DNA of 64,000 bases, from contig JALMLS010000322.1 of the NCBI GenBank assembly GCA_038496445.1, forward strand, positions 62,001 through 126,000. The letters are read 5' to 3'. The position numbers and the translations under genes are program-made. The stretch is from Trichosphaerium sp. ATCC 40318 (taxonomy: Eukaryota > Discosea > Flabellinia > Trichosidae). The notes beneath the pieces are model-generated. The model was not told the DNA's origin. It ran no database searches and was given only the letters and a program-made list of their open reading frames with translations. Shown here piece after piece: positions 35,697-46,359 of this stretch (positions are counted from its first letter, which is position 1; each line of letters opens with the position of its first letter).

Positions 35697-37349
35697 ATGT
35701 CACTCTCTTCAGAAGTCCTCACCTCCTTTTCCAAAGACTCCTTGATGGATATCACCAACTCGGCCCACATCGAAGTTGAGAACCGCCCTACAAAGGCTAA
35801 CCTCGTCAACACAATCACCGACACTGTTCAAGAAAATGCCGTCAAATACTTGATCAAAAATCTCAAGAAAACCCACCTAACCTCCATCAGAGGTACGCTT
35901 TCGCTTTTATCATTGTTGTAGAGCTAATACAATCGTAGATAAAATCACTGATATTGATTTCACCTCAAAAGAAACGAACAATCCTTCCAGTAAGACAGTT
36001 ATGATCGCGCGTATAACCGATCACGTTTGTAGGTACGTAGAGGTGTTCTATTATTTTACGCGGTTTTTGTAAAGTTACTTTCAATAACGTCTTTCTGTGA
36101 TTTCTCACTCTATTTTTTTAGCTGTGGTATCGAAGAGTTCTTCTCTGAGCATTCAAAAGAAATCGCGGTTGCTGTACTCGTAAAGTTAGGTTACGTTCAA
36201 GCAGACCTCAAGAAGAAGTCCAAGGACGACTTGGTCGAGATGATTGTTGGCGAGTCCGACTTGCTTGGCCTTCAACTCTTGTTCCAACGTTTGCCTACTC
36301 CAATGTTAAAATACTTGGCCGAAGACGAACTAGACCTTGAGTACGTTACTACTTGTCCTTCGTTTTTTTTCTCTTTCTCCTCCTTTCGTATTGTCTAACT
36401 TTTGTTCGTTTAGGATCCAAACTACCAACAAAAGCCTCATCACTGATGCTATTATCAACAACGAGGATGTTATCCGCAAGGTTACCAAGCCAAAGAAAGC
36501 AAGAGTCTACAAAAAGAAGCCTGCCCTCGTCAAAGGAGTCAAATACGAACCTATCTTCCAAACGTACTTCAGAGATGAACTTGCTGAAATTTGCGCCGAA
36601 AACGGTCTCTCCTCCAGCGGACGTAAAAAGGTAACTACCCTTCTTCCCTCTCGTTAAATCTCGTCTAACTTCTGGTAGAACCTCATCGAAAGCATTCTAG
36701 AACTCATTGCTGATGGCGAAAAAGTCGTTATGCCAGGCACCAAAAAGGCCAAGAAGCCAGCCAAGAAGACCAACAAGCGCAAGGCCGCAAAATCCCCAGC
36801 AAAGTCCAAGAAACGCCGACGCGTCTCCGAAGAAGAGCAACCTGAATCTGCCTCTGAAGATGAGGAAGAGTCTGAGGAAGAAGAAGCCTCTGCTTCTGTT
36901 GAAGAAGAAGACGTTGAAATGTCTGATGCTGAGGAGGTTGAAGCTGAGGAAGCCGAAGACAAAGAAGAAGAAGCTGTGGATGAGGAATCCGCTGCTGATG
37001 AGGAATCTGGAGACGAAGACGAAGAGGTACTTTCATAAAAAAAATTTGCTTACGATTATCTCTTTACTTACTTTCTCTTTAGCTTAACCTCGATGGTAAA
37101 ACTATCTGCTTGTCTGGCGCATTTGAAATTGATGGCGAAGCAATCAAGAGAGATAGGATTGTAGGAATCCTTACGGAGTTCGGTGCCACTGTCGCTAAGA
37201 GCATGAGCAAGAAAGTTGATATGCTCATTGTTGCTGATATGGACAACTTGACCACTTCTAAGCCTGCCTTCGCTAAAAAGCACGATATCGCTATCAGAGG
37301 ACCTGAAGTCATTGAAGCTATCCTTGATGCTGAGGGTGATGAAGAGTAA
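35697..37349 (+). CDS. nuclear BRCT-domain protein with SAP-like helices and acidic tract
   Basis: ATG 35697 (MSLSSEVLTSFSKDSLMDIT). N-terminal helical repeats (RPTKANLVNTITDTVQENAV; LGYVQADLKKKSKDDLVEMI; ELAEICAENGLSSSGRKKN) resemble SAP/SAF-type or DEK-C-like units. They are followed by a Lys-rich region with basic signals (TKKAKKPAKKTNKRKAAKSP, KSKKRRRV). An acidic tract of about 65 residues and a C-terminal BRCT domain complete it: LNLDGKTICLSGAFEIDGEA, FGATVAKSMSKKVDMLIVA, KKHDIAIRGPEVIEAIL. BRCT domains in similar layouts occur in DNA-repair and replication factors (RFC1, PARP, DNA ligase families). Six exons; introns GTACG/GTAAG to TAG. Codon use is notably C-ending, suggesting high expression. 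Confidence 0.82.
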
Positions 37350-38059
37350 ACCAGATAACCCTCCTTTTCTAAACGTGTACTTGTATCCCTTGCCAAAATT
37401 AAATCTCATTTCTACCTATAATCGTCTCACTTTATTTTTTTTTTTGGTATTACAATTACTCGTATAAAATTCGTTACGCCACTATTTTCTTTGTTGTTCA
37501 AGCGACTAGTGACGTGTTATCTGTTCCTTTTTGGTGTTGTAAACAACTTACCTTAATGGGGGTTACCTACACTGGCTAAATCACTGATTTCGATTGTCAT
37601 ATTGGCCAACGCTGTTACGTTTTTTGTTTTTCATCAAAATTACGCTATTTACGGTACGTACAATTAGGAATTGACAAAAAGATGAAAACGATTGGTTCAA
37701 GCGCCTGTTGAAAACAAAATGACGTTTGAATTATGTGTCAAATAGTCAAACGACAAGCTTGCGTTCCGTCACTGTTGTAAGGGTGGTCGTGCGTTTAAGG
37801 AACGTTAAAAGGGCTGGTTGTGGACGACAACTTTACTAATTTGAACGCTACGCGAAAGCGTAGTATGTATTATTGTTACTTGAGTTACGTAAAGCTGTTT
37901 TTTAGCTCAAGCGAAAGTCTTGGTACACAATTGTGTCGCGTGTTTGAAAAGAAATGCTCTGCCTCTAGTAAAGGTGCAATTGCATACGCGAACTAAGTGC
38001 TAGTTAGGAGCCGAAATGTGTTCGTTTATTTGTAGTCTACAAAACAAAAAGGAGTTTGT
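37350..38059. other. intergenic
   Basis: About 710 bases between convergent genes. It has a T-run at 37434-37445 and no supported gene. Confidence 0.5.
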
Positions 38060-38404
38060 TTATGCTGTTTCAACCTTTGTACATATAAGGTTTAGTTTGC
38101 CGTCTTTGATATACTCGCTAAAGTCGCTGATAGATAGTGGTGGAAGTAACTTATTTTTGCAACCCTCAATAGAAAACTCTGTATCTGCGTAGGAAACCTT
38201 GTGTGTATCTTCCAAGAGTACTTTTACGTTATTGAAAGTCTCACCTTGGGAAATCTCGGTGAAGGTTACGTCTTTACCTTCAGGCAGGGTAATTATAAGC
38301 TCCACAAGCTCGAAAACGTTCGCTTCCTCTCTGAAACTCTTTATGCCTTTTGTCTTGCTTAGATCAATGTCTAACTCCTTTGCCTTTTCCAAATCTAGTT
38401 CCAT
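38060..38404 (-). CDS. small acidic protein, ubiquitin-like/CLU-N-like
   Basis: A single-exon frame of 114 codons from ATG 38404 (MELDLEKAKELDIDLSKTKG). Residues about 35-112 have an alternating strand-helix pattern (LVELIITLPEGKDVTFTEIS, FNNVKVLLEDTHKVSYADTE, SDFSEYIKDGKLNLIC) suggestive of a ubiquitin-like fold, close in layout to the N-terminal domain of clustered-mitochondria (CLU) proteins. It is much shorter than any CLU protein. Composition and length look real; function is unknown. Confidence 0.6.
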   Translation of the reverse strand: MELDLEKAKELDIDLSKTKGIKSFREEANVFELVELIITLPEGKDVTFTEISQGETFNNVKVLLEDTHKVSYADTEFSIEGCKNKLLPPLSISDFSEYIKDGKLNLICTKVETA

Positions 38405-38928
38405 TGCTTTATTGTGATGTGTGGTGTGATTTCGTGTTTGTATACTTTGACGGACTTTTTTTTAAGGTCCAAAAAGTTAAAAATACCATCACCTCAAAAA
38501 AGTCATCGATAATTTAGCGTAGCCGCAAATACTGCAGCGTTTTTTGTAGTGTAGAGTTTTATGATTCTACTGATTAGACATGCCGGAGTGTTTGAATAAA
38601 AATAGCCTTTTCAGGCAAGAAAAAGAGAAACAGGCAGTGTCACAAGCGTAGATTGTGTACGCTATTGTACCACAACCGTTAGAGAGCCGGGTGACACTCA
38701 TAGTTGCACGCAACAGCAAAAAAGTCCAAAGCAACGAAACTACTAGTAGGTTAAATCGAATATATTCGTTCTATACAATAGTGGTCCTACAGACGCTCTA
38801 CCACTTGTCACGCTTATTTATTTTACCCAATTGCTGTAGAGGCACCTTTACGTTTAGTTTACGCGAAAACAAGGGTTAAACTTGTCGCAGAGCGTCTTTT
38901 TACTCTTCGGTATCATTTTCACAAACAA
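38405..38928. other. intergenic
   Basis: About 520 bases between two minus-strand genes, probably the promoter of the small protein and the 3' end of the SDR gene. No supported frame. Confidence 0.5.
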
Positions 38929-40060
38929 GCGCTTCCACCACTGACAGGAATATTTGCGCCTGTAGTAAACGAAGACGCCTTGCTTAACAAGAACAAAGCA
39001 ACTCTGGCAACTTCTTCTGGTTTTCCCAAACGGTTCATTGGAATACGCCTTTTGAGTTGATTCTCCTAGATGAGAGTAAACAACATGTCACCTGTCTTTT
39101 GTAGATACACTAGCTACACGTACATACTGGGCTTGAGGCATCCTTTTTGCTGTTATTTTCAAAATTGGTGTTTTTGTGAATCCTGGACATAAACTGTTGA
39201 TTCTGAACAAAAAAAACAAAGTCAGTAACTTTGTGCCACATGTAAGTCGCTCAAAGGGTACTTTCTCGCTACCTACCTAATTCCAGAACGAGCATATTCT
39301 ATAGCTGCTCCTTTTGTCATACCTATAACTGCGTGCTTAGAAGCACCATACGCGGCGTTGAACCTGTACAAGATGATACATTAGTACATGTCATTCAGTG
39401 TCAGATTGTGTACACAATGAGAAATTGGATAGTAAAATTCTGAGCGGTTTACCTAAATCCGACTAGACCAGCTACTGAGGCTGTGTTTACTATTGAGTAT
39501 CCATCACCACCTTGTTCTAACATTCTCTCTAGTTCATATTTCATGCACAAAAAAATACTCCGCGTGTTTATGTCCATCTACGATGTTTTAGAGTAGCTAC
39601 ATGCGTCAAGTACGGTTTTTAAACTAAATGATGTGCCAAAAGTGGTATTCACTGTAATATAGCGTGAATGTTCGTTATTTACGCGTACCACTTTGTCGTA
39701 CATCCCTGTTGGGTATTTGTGTGATAACGCCATAGTGCCGCCAATACCAGCGTTATTAAACGCAAGATCTATGCGCCCGTAGAGCGCTATAGCAGTTTCT
39801 ATCATTGTTTTCACCTCTTCTTCATTTCCAACATTAACTTCGTGAGCACACGCCTCACCGCCTAATAATGTTGGATGGAGCGTTTATACATACTAACCTT
39901 GCTCTAGAATAGTATCAACTGTCTCTTGCGCGCCGTCATAGTTTAAATCGCACACAAACACTTTGGCGCCTTCTGAAGCGCATAGCAAAGCTGTAGCACG
40001 GCCAATACCTGAAGCACCACCTGTACAGATAAGAACCTTCTCTTTCAAGCGCTGTGTCAT
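38929..40060 (-). CDS. short-chain dehydrogenase/reductase
   Basis: ATG 40060 ([20 protein letters not shown]). The nucleotide-binding [10 protein letters not shown], the acidic DL after FVC that favours NAD(H), NNAG (structural), [14 protein letters not shown] (catalytic Ser) and [10 protein letters not shown] (catalytic Tyr and Lys) are all present across about seven exons. The C-terminus [22 protein letters not shown] and [14 protein letters not shown] is the usual substrate-loop/closing segment. This is a classical SDR (about 250 aa) acting on an alcohol or ketone; the substrate cannot be told. Introns are 40-90 bases. Confidence 0.9.
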
Positions 40061-40312
40061 TCTAACACTTCAATGAAGCAGTCTGTATTTTGTCAAAACC
40101 AGTCCGTTCTGAGTTTGGGTTCGTTGTCAAACAAAATTAACTTGTCACGTGATTAGTGAAAAAGCAAGCGACCATTCGTTATTGCAACAAAGTGGTTACC
40201 AATTAACGATTACAATTTATTTTCAGCGATTGTTTGGCTTTTTTTTGTAGCAAAGAAAACATGCATTGTGACGTTTGGGCTTTCCGAAAATGTTGTGACC
40301 ATACAAAGGAAT

Positions 40313-40371
40313 GATGGAACCAGTGTACCATGTTGTTAGCATGGCACTCTAACCAGCTGAGCGATACGACC
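40313..40371 (-). pseudogene. tRNA-like fragment 1
   Basis: On the minus strand it starts GGTCGTATCGCTCAGCTGGT, with acceptor 5' strand, D arm and a perfect anticodon stem-loop (CCATG CTAACAA CATGG, anticodon AAC). The T arm and 3' acceptor strand are absent: ACACTGGTTCC lacks a T loop and pairing. It is a tRNA-derived remnant. Confidence 0.6.
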
Positions 40372-40489
40372 TTTCAGTATTGCACATACACTATTTTGTG
40401 TGTTATTGTAACCAAAGCTACCCATGTATTAGGGCTAGTAAATAAACGAATAATTTACCTAATCATAAGTCTTGTTGCTTTGCTGGTGT

Positions 40490-40620
40490 GAGCCATAAGA
40501 CCGCGTTGAGCCATTAATTCACATAGTTCTGAGTAGCGCAGGGCTCAACGCGGTCTTTTGGCTCAGCTGCTCTTTGTGCTCATACGGTGAGCCAATGGTA
40601 AGGTTGAGCCCAGCGCTACT
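40490..40620. repeat. nested inverted repeats (alternative hairpins)
   Basis: Arm 40490-40512 (GAGCCATAAGACCGCGTTGAG...) pairs with 40542-40564 with one mismatch. The overlapping arm 40532-40549 (AGTAGCGCAGGGCTCAAC) pairs with 40603-40620 with one mismatch. The two structures share the GGCTCAAC core, so they are mutually exclusive. It lies among the tRNA-like fragments. Confidence 0.85.
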
Positions 40621-40644
40621 TTGGTTCGCCTAGATCCATTAATA

Positions 40645-40701
40645 TGGGACCAGTGTACCGTGTTGTTAGCACAGCACTCTAACCAGCTGAGCAACACGAC
40701 C
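40645..40701 (-). pseudogene. tRNA-like fragment 2
   Basis: Minus strand GGTCGTGTTGCTCAGCTGGT..., anticodon loop CTAACAA (AAC) and the same downstream ACACTGGT as fragment 1, with which it is clearly paralogous. The T arm is missing. Confidence 0.6.
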
Positions 40702-40807
40702 TTTCAGTATTCTACATACTATTTTTTTTTGAAGGCCAACATCGTGATAGTATTGCAGCATACCTCGTTTAGGCTTTTTTTTAAAAGTGTTATGTCATAA
40801 GAAAGGA

Positions 40808-40868
40808 GAATGGTACACATATTCCCTGTTTATTAGCACGGCGCTCTAACCAGCTGAGCAATACGACC
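40808..40868 (-). pseudogene. tRNA-like fragment 3
   Basis: Minus strand GGTCGTATTGCTCAGCTGGT..., anticodon loop CTAATAA (AAT, as in the intact tRNA-Ile at 58519) but a broken anticodon stem and no T arm. Confidence 0.55.
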
Positions 40869-40920
40869 TTCATTTCACATACAATTTTTGTTGAAACCTT
40901 TTTTAGTCACAAAAAGGGAG

Positions 40921-40974
40921 GATGGTACCCGTGTGCCCGTAGCACGGCGCTCTAACCAGTTGAGCAATAAGACC
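40921..40974 (-). pseudogene. tRNA-like fragment 4
   Basis: Minus strand GGTCTTATTGCTCAACTGGT... with acceptor/D-arm similarity; the anticodon arm is altered (CCGTGCTACGGGCACACGG) and there is no T arm. It ends with the GGTACCATCCTCC tail similar to fragment 3. Confidence 0.55.
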
Positions 40975-41228
40975 TTTAGTTTTTGTACACAAAAAAAATC
41001 TTGTATCCATAATGAATGAGTCCGATGCCTGTAAGGCTTGTGCATGCGTGTTGTACCTGTAAACAAAAATATAATAAAGACAACAACTTTTTACCATGTG
41101 CAACTTGACTTCGTCTTTTTTCCTTTTACCCTTTATTCCATTAACACTTATTCTATCTTTCTCTACAAAGTTTGTTTGTTTTATTGGTTCGGCATGTCTT
41201 AAACGTTACAAACGCATGTCAAAGACCG

Positions 41229-41552
41229 TCAAAAGGAAAACAGAGCAGTTGATGAATGTATGTTTGTCGTGACACTTCCTGTGGCATACAGTTTGTTGTT
41301 ATGATAGATATGGTATATTTCCTGTACGTTTTGAGATACCTCTTGTGTTACATCTACTCTCCAACCCTTTGGAACAACGTATTCGGAGTTTGGTTTACGC
41401 GTAAAACCTTTTTGTTTCAGTTTCTTTTGCTGTTGTTTCGTTAAACCACGTATTCTCACAATACTTGGTGGTTCTGACGTTTTGACGTCCCCAACGAATC
41501 CTTTATGCGCCAACTTATTTTTGTGTTTTGTTGGTATTCGTTTCTTCTCCAT
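41229..41552 (-). CDS. small basic lineage-specific protein
   Basis: A 107-codon frame from ATG 41552 (MEKKRIPTKHKNKLAHKGFV). It is very basic and Gln/Lys-rich (LTKQQQKKLKQKGFTRKPNS), then WRVDVTQEVSQNVQEIYHIY. A possible intron (GTACAGG...) would shorten the C-terminus. It is recognised only by its degenerate duplicate at 34794-35086, where the central basic part is best conserved. No known domain; the N-terminal KHKNKLAHKG recalls RNA-binding basic tails. Confidence 0.6.
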   Translation of the reverse strand: MEKKRIPTKHKNKLAHKGFVGDVKTSEPPSIVRIRGLTKQQQKKLKQKGFTRKPNSEYVVPKGWRVDVTQEVSQNVQEIYHIYHNNKLYATGSVTTNIHSSTALFSF

Positions 41553-42218
41553 TCTACGTTACCGTGATAGATATTATGGCGTTTTATAAAAAGTAACTGT
41601 TTTAATTGTGTATTTCTCGATTCTCGTTTTGAAACATGCACAGACGCTGTTTTGCTTCTTAACGCACAAAATACTGGAGTAGAAAGGCATTACAACTTAA
41701 ACTATTAAGTAACAGTCAAAAAATCGACAATACTCTCAAGCGATCTTCTTGTAATTCGTGACGGAGTAGTACGAGAACCCGCAAGTGCTATGGAAAGCGC
41801 GTTCTGGAAGTTGTCATAGCATATTCAAGTCACGTGTCTAAAAAAACGATTGTGCAACTTGAAATTCAGTACGAGTTTTCCTGTGTTGTGCACTCAAGCT
41901 AGTCTATAATAATTACTCGCAGCTATTCAAGAAGTTTGTCAGTGAGTGCTTCGCATTACCTAGAATAGTACACTTTTTGAACATAGTTATGTTCTATGTT
42001 TTTACAACAAAAGGAGGAAAGGTCTTCTTTATTACACTATAATATAACAATGAAATGATTATTTTCACGCATCCACAGGATTTTTATTGACACCATAGAA
42101 CTAATAAAGTACAACAGATTTGTTGAAAGGAGAAAAACTCGATTACAAGCTTGGGGAAATTCTTGAGCTATCGTTTGCTTTTCTCATTTATTTGATCTTG
42201 TCGCCTGTAAGGCAATAC
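41553..42218. other. intergenic
   Basis: About 660 bases; I see no supported gene or repeat. Confidence 0.5.
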
Positions 42219-44099
42219 CTATTTCTGAGAGTCAGTGCATGGTACTAGAGCAACCTACATTGCTACAAATATCTTACCTTTTTCCTCAGGAAGTACACGT
42301 TAAATATAACAAAGGCAATAATCACGGCTAGAATAACAACGCCTGCTGTGATGTAGATATATAGCAGAAAATCCACTTTATCTTCAGTAGATTCGTTTTG
42401 ACCCTCGGTTGTCTGTGGCCTACTCAATATCATCGATATTTCAGGATCATACGCTAGCCTATAGTTTGTGTTGTGAGAATCGAAAAAATCAAAAACCATG
42501 CGTGTAGTGGCTATTACGTGTATATCTTAAATAATTCGTACTTTTTTTTGAATTGGGCTTTAAATTGAAAGGTTAATCGAGCACCCAGGCACGTGAAATT
42601 GGCGGTATCGTGATATCCATAGCAATTCTTTACTTCAGGAGGTTGATTTAAGAAATTATTTAAGCTGATTGTACTACATACACGTGATTAATTATTGCTT
42701 GAGTAAGCAAAATAGTGAATAGCGGTTTTTCCCTTTTGGTGTCTTTCACCAATACACTCGTTTCCGTACGTCTGTTCAGTGACTTCTACAAAGTCAGTGT
42801 CATCCGCTATTGCGAAATTTTGATAGCTGAAAATCAAGGCTGTTCCATTTAATGTACCAATGAGGAACTATAAAATGCTCAATGGAAAGTTCATTTCAAA
42901 ACCAATTTCTTTGACGTACATTAATAGTGATGTTGTTAGTAAGCTACAGAATAATGTTAATAAAAACCATTAAAAAAACAATCCATCTTTAATACATACA
43001 CCGTTTGTGGCAGAATATTGTACGTCAACGGGCGATCTGTTTGTTGTTAGAAGATCTTCCACAAACTCGTCAAAAATTTCGTTTTGAAATACAAGTAATA
43101 TTGTATAATCAAACGCTATGACTGTATTGGGTGAAGAAAATACCCAATCGGTAACTTCAAAACCCATCTTGATGCTAGAAGGGCTAGAAAGTTTAGAAGT
43201 AAGCAATACAAATCGCAATGTGGCTCAATTTTGAGGCTTTTCTTAATCCGTACCGAACTTCGTTTGTGTATATTTGGCTAACATTTTTCCTCACAAACCC
43301 AATGTTTACATCAGCGGGTCTATAAATACATTAACTAAAAACATATCTAATATTGCTGAATTCGTGGTTTGGTTGGGTAGTACGTACTCGTCAACTAGTA
43401 CTAGATACATCGTCCCTGTACTACCATTATCGAGGTCATCAGACAACGTCAGGGCTTTGCCCGTAGCTTCTGGGATCCAATGTGACGCTGGTCCTTCAAA
43501 GACATCTGCTCGAGCTGCAAGTGGAAAGCGCAGAGGCTCTACTTCACCTGTTGTATTAAGCTGTTGTAGTGTCAGTAAAAAAAGGTAAAGATTCACAGAG
43601 AACACGCCTTCGAAAATATTTCACGTGTTTTCAACTATTGGGTTTTCAACCAAAAGCCCAAGTGTCAACTGCAACAATAGTGTACGTACCACCTCTTCCC
43701 GCAAGTTTGATGTCAAGAGACCAACTTGAAGCCCATATTGCTAGAAGTATTTAATTGCGCTAGTTGTTTTTATTTGATTGGGTTGCCACGTGAGACGTAC
43801 ATCTAAGCCTGTAGCTGCTTTTGGTACGATATTTGTGTACCATTGCTCTTGTTCGGGTGCAGCAACGGCCTATAATTGTTTAGAGTACTGGTACATGTAA
43901 GGATTTTTAGGTAGACTTGTGTTAATGTTAATGGACTTGAAAATAAAAACTCGTACAGATACAGCATAAAATAGATTTTCCATACTAGCACTTGATCCAC
44001 ATGATATACTGTAAAAGAAACCTAGTAGCGAGAATAAATCGTTATTGGCAATCCAAATAGGTAAATCGTACATAAAAGAAGGAGTAACAAGCGCGGCAT
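42219..44099 (-). CDS. type I membrane protein with large ectodomain, lineage-specific
   Basis: ATG 44099 opens a signal peptide (MPRLLLLLLCFFYSISCGSS) across an intron (GTACGATTT...CTAG). Exons then give ENLFYAVSVRVFIFKSININ, EQEQWYTNIVPKAATGLDV, a long one (EVEPLRFPLAARADVFEGPA, GTMYLVLVDEYVLP), VTDWVFSSPNTVIAFDYTIL and an acidic PQTTEGQNESTEDKVDF stalk. The membrane span (LLYIYITAGVVILAVIIAFVIFNVY) ends FLRKK with almost no cytoplasmic tail, stop near 42219. The pattern of strands and aromatic residues suggests beta-sandwich extracellular domains. No family is recognised. Exon borders in the middle are approximate. Confidence 0.6.
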
Positions 44100-44696
44100 G
44101 CTACGAAGACTGGTAACGTAAAACAAACTAAGTAGTAGAATACAGAATTTGAATGACTATTGTCCGTTTTCAGTCAAGTTAGTCAAAACCTGGAATTCGC
44201 TAGTTTTTTTCGTTAAAAGTAATGATTCCAAATAATACTAAAACACACTATTGGAAAAGAAACATTGTTAGTATTGTAGTCGACTTCTTAGTAACAAGTC
44301 TTGCTGCACGTGATTACCACTTAGAAGATTTAACCTTCCACGTGATGCGAACAGAACGATGCACCATCCTACAATTTACTGTCCAACTTGTCAGTTGTCG
44401 TCACACGTAAGAATATAATCTCAGTCGTATCTCAGTTAGGTACAAACCCCATGAGAAGAACTATTTCTTAAACCTTGGGTGATCGATGAACAAGTTTCCA
44501 TTCTACTAAAAAGAAACATCTTCACCACTTGTCAGTAGGATGTCATGCTCTTTTTTTATAACTAAGCAAAAATATTCTCCGCCACATCTTCTCACTTTGA
44601 CACCTTGCTAGTAGCCTAATAATCTATACCACTTTGTTTTAGTGGCAGCAGCAATCATCAGAAGAATTTTAATAGTAGGTTTATTGTACAGGCATA
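44100..44696. other. intergenic
   Basis: About 600 bases upstream of the membrane-protein gene and downstream of the syntaxin. A 62-codon plus-strand frame at 44222-44410 is unsupported by splice structure or similarity. Confidence 0.5.
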
Positions 44697-46274
44697 TTAC
44701 TTTGGCACAGCTATTGCGATGATGACACCAATAATTACAAGGATAATTACAACAATAATAACCACAATGATGAGTTTCTAAAGGGGAAGATAAATTAGAA
44801 AAATTACCTTTAAAATAATAACACATTGCAAAGCCACCACGTACTTTTCTATAACCCGCTTGGTATTTATTAGCTTGTTTCAGCTCTTTGACTACTTGCT
44901 CTACAAAAACCGTTTAACAACCGAGACTGCAAGTTCAAGGGAAAAAAAAAGAAAAAAGAAAAATCATAAGCCACCAGTCTCTACTATTAATTCCCTAATT
45001 ATTTCAACTACGTACGAGTATGATCCTTTGTGCTTGCTACATTATGCTCAATATTTCCAAGTAGCTCTGATTGCTCTTCAACGAGTGTAGACATGTCTAT
45101 AAATAATTGATATAACTCAAGTAACGCTTTTTCGATTTTTTCAATCTCTTGGTGGCGACTCTACAAAAAACAACGCGTAAACAAAGGAAATGTAAACATC
45201 AAAAAAAATAAAAGGATTGTTTACCTGAACGTAACTAAGTGCTTGCTTCGCATTTGTTTTACGATCTTGAAGAGCGGCATTAGCGAATACTTGATCTGCG
45301 TCACCATTTTGTATAATATCTTCGAGTTCGTCTTCAGTAGCCTCAGGTTTAACTACAAAAACATTAAGATTTATTTCACCCTTTTTTTTGTGCCACAGGT
45401 ACAACACCACGCGTAAGTGATAATTGTTGATTTACTGTACCTGCAAGGATTTTGTCTTTTGCTGCTTTTTTGTACTTGTCTCGGTTTTGTTGTTGGATTT
45501 GTTGATACTCTTGCATAATATCCATGTACTGCTGCAACATTGCCCTGTGTATGTTCTCTTGGATGCGCGATTCAGCTTGATCATCAATGTTATCCGTTAT
45601 TTCAACAATAGTTTTAATTGATTGCTACAATTTAGTTGGTACCAATGAACAATAAACACCGGAGAGGTTTATCCGCGTTGAACGCTGAAATGGTCTTTTT
45701 TGAAAATAAAACACCATTAGTGCCCAAGACAATTTAACGAACCTGTATAGTACGCGCAGTGGCATTGGTTTCGAAAACAAGCTCGTCGAGCTGATCTTGC
45801 AGTTCTTGAGGGTAGTGTTAATTTTCAAGTAAGGAATTTGGGCACTGTAACTCTTCTTCGCGTGACGTAGTCACAGAAGGAACATTGGTAGTAGATAAAC
45901 AAAATTGCTACAAAATCGACGCTACAACAGCAGAGTACTTACGTTTGCGTTTTTTCGAATCAGACTCGTCAAATAACTTGGTATATTTGCTTTTAACCAT
46001 CTTCACGTTTTCGCGAAGCTTTTTTATCTGGGATCTACCGTCCTTCACATGTTCAAAAAATGTGCCTAGAAGTCTGTTTGCAAACTAGCGACAAAAAAAA
46101 CAAAACAACTTGCCCATGAACTGTTCCCCACTGTCGTCGCCCATCCCATCGCCTATACCAGTCTCCACATCAACTTGCTCGAGAGCAGGGTTCCCCTATT
46201 TCAATTAGGCTCGTACGCATCTTATTTAGTCGTACGGCTGCCCGTCCTCTCAACTCCGCCAGTCTATCTTGCAT
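44697..46274 (-). CDS. syntaxin-family Qa-SNARE
   Basis: ATG 46274 (MQDRLAELRGRAA, intron GTACGAC...ATAG, then GNPALEQVDVETGIGDGMGD). The N-terminal Habc helices are visible (FFEHVKDGRSQIKKLRENVK; IDDQAESRIQENIHRAMLQQ, YMDIMQEYQQIQQQNRDKYK). The SNARE motif follows (VFANAALQDRKTNAKQALSY, RHQEIEKIEKALLELYQLFI, STLVEEQSELL), and a C-terminal anchor of pure Ile/Val (KLIIVVIIVVIILVIIGVII) ends at 44697. The layout matches plasma-membrane syntaxins that drive exocytosis with SNAP-25-type and VAMP partners. It is head to head with COMMD4, 85 bases apart. Confidence 0.9.
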
Positions 46275-46359
46275 TTTAACGCCTGCGGAAGTTGGTAGAT
46301 TTGAAAAAATTAGTGGTACAACAAAGTCAAACAATACAGTTCAGAATTTTTTTGGCACA
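46275..46359. promoter_or_regulatory. 85-base bidirectional promoter region
   Basis: The start codons of syntaxin (46274, minus) and COMMD4 (46360, plus) are 85 bases apart, so leaders and core promoters of both genes must overlap here. Confidence 0.5.

Noticed and set aside
36654-36962. Ser-rich minus-strand frames around 36.7-37.0 kb
   Set aside because: Antisense of the Lys/Glu-rich region of the BRCT protein; repetitive codons keep the other frames open.
40875-41103. Minus-strand frames reading QLVRAPCYG
   Set aside because: They are translations of a tRNA-like fragment, not protein-coding exons.
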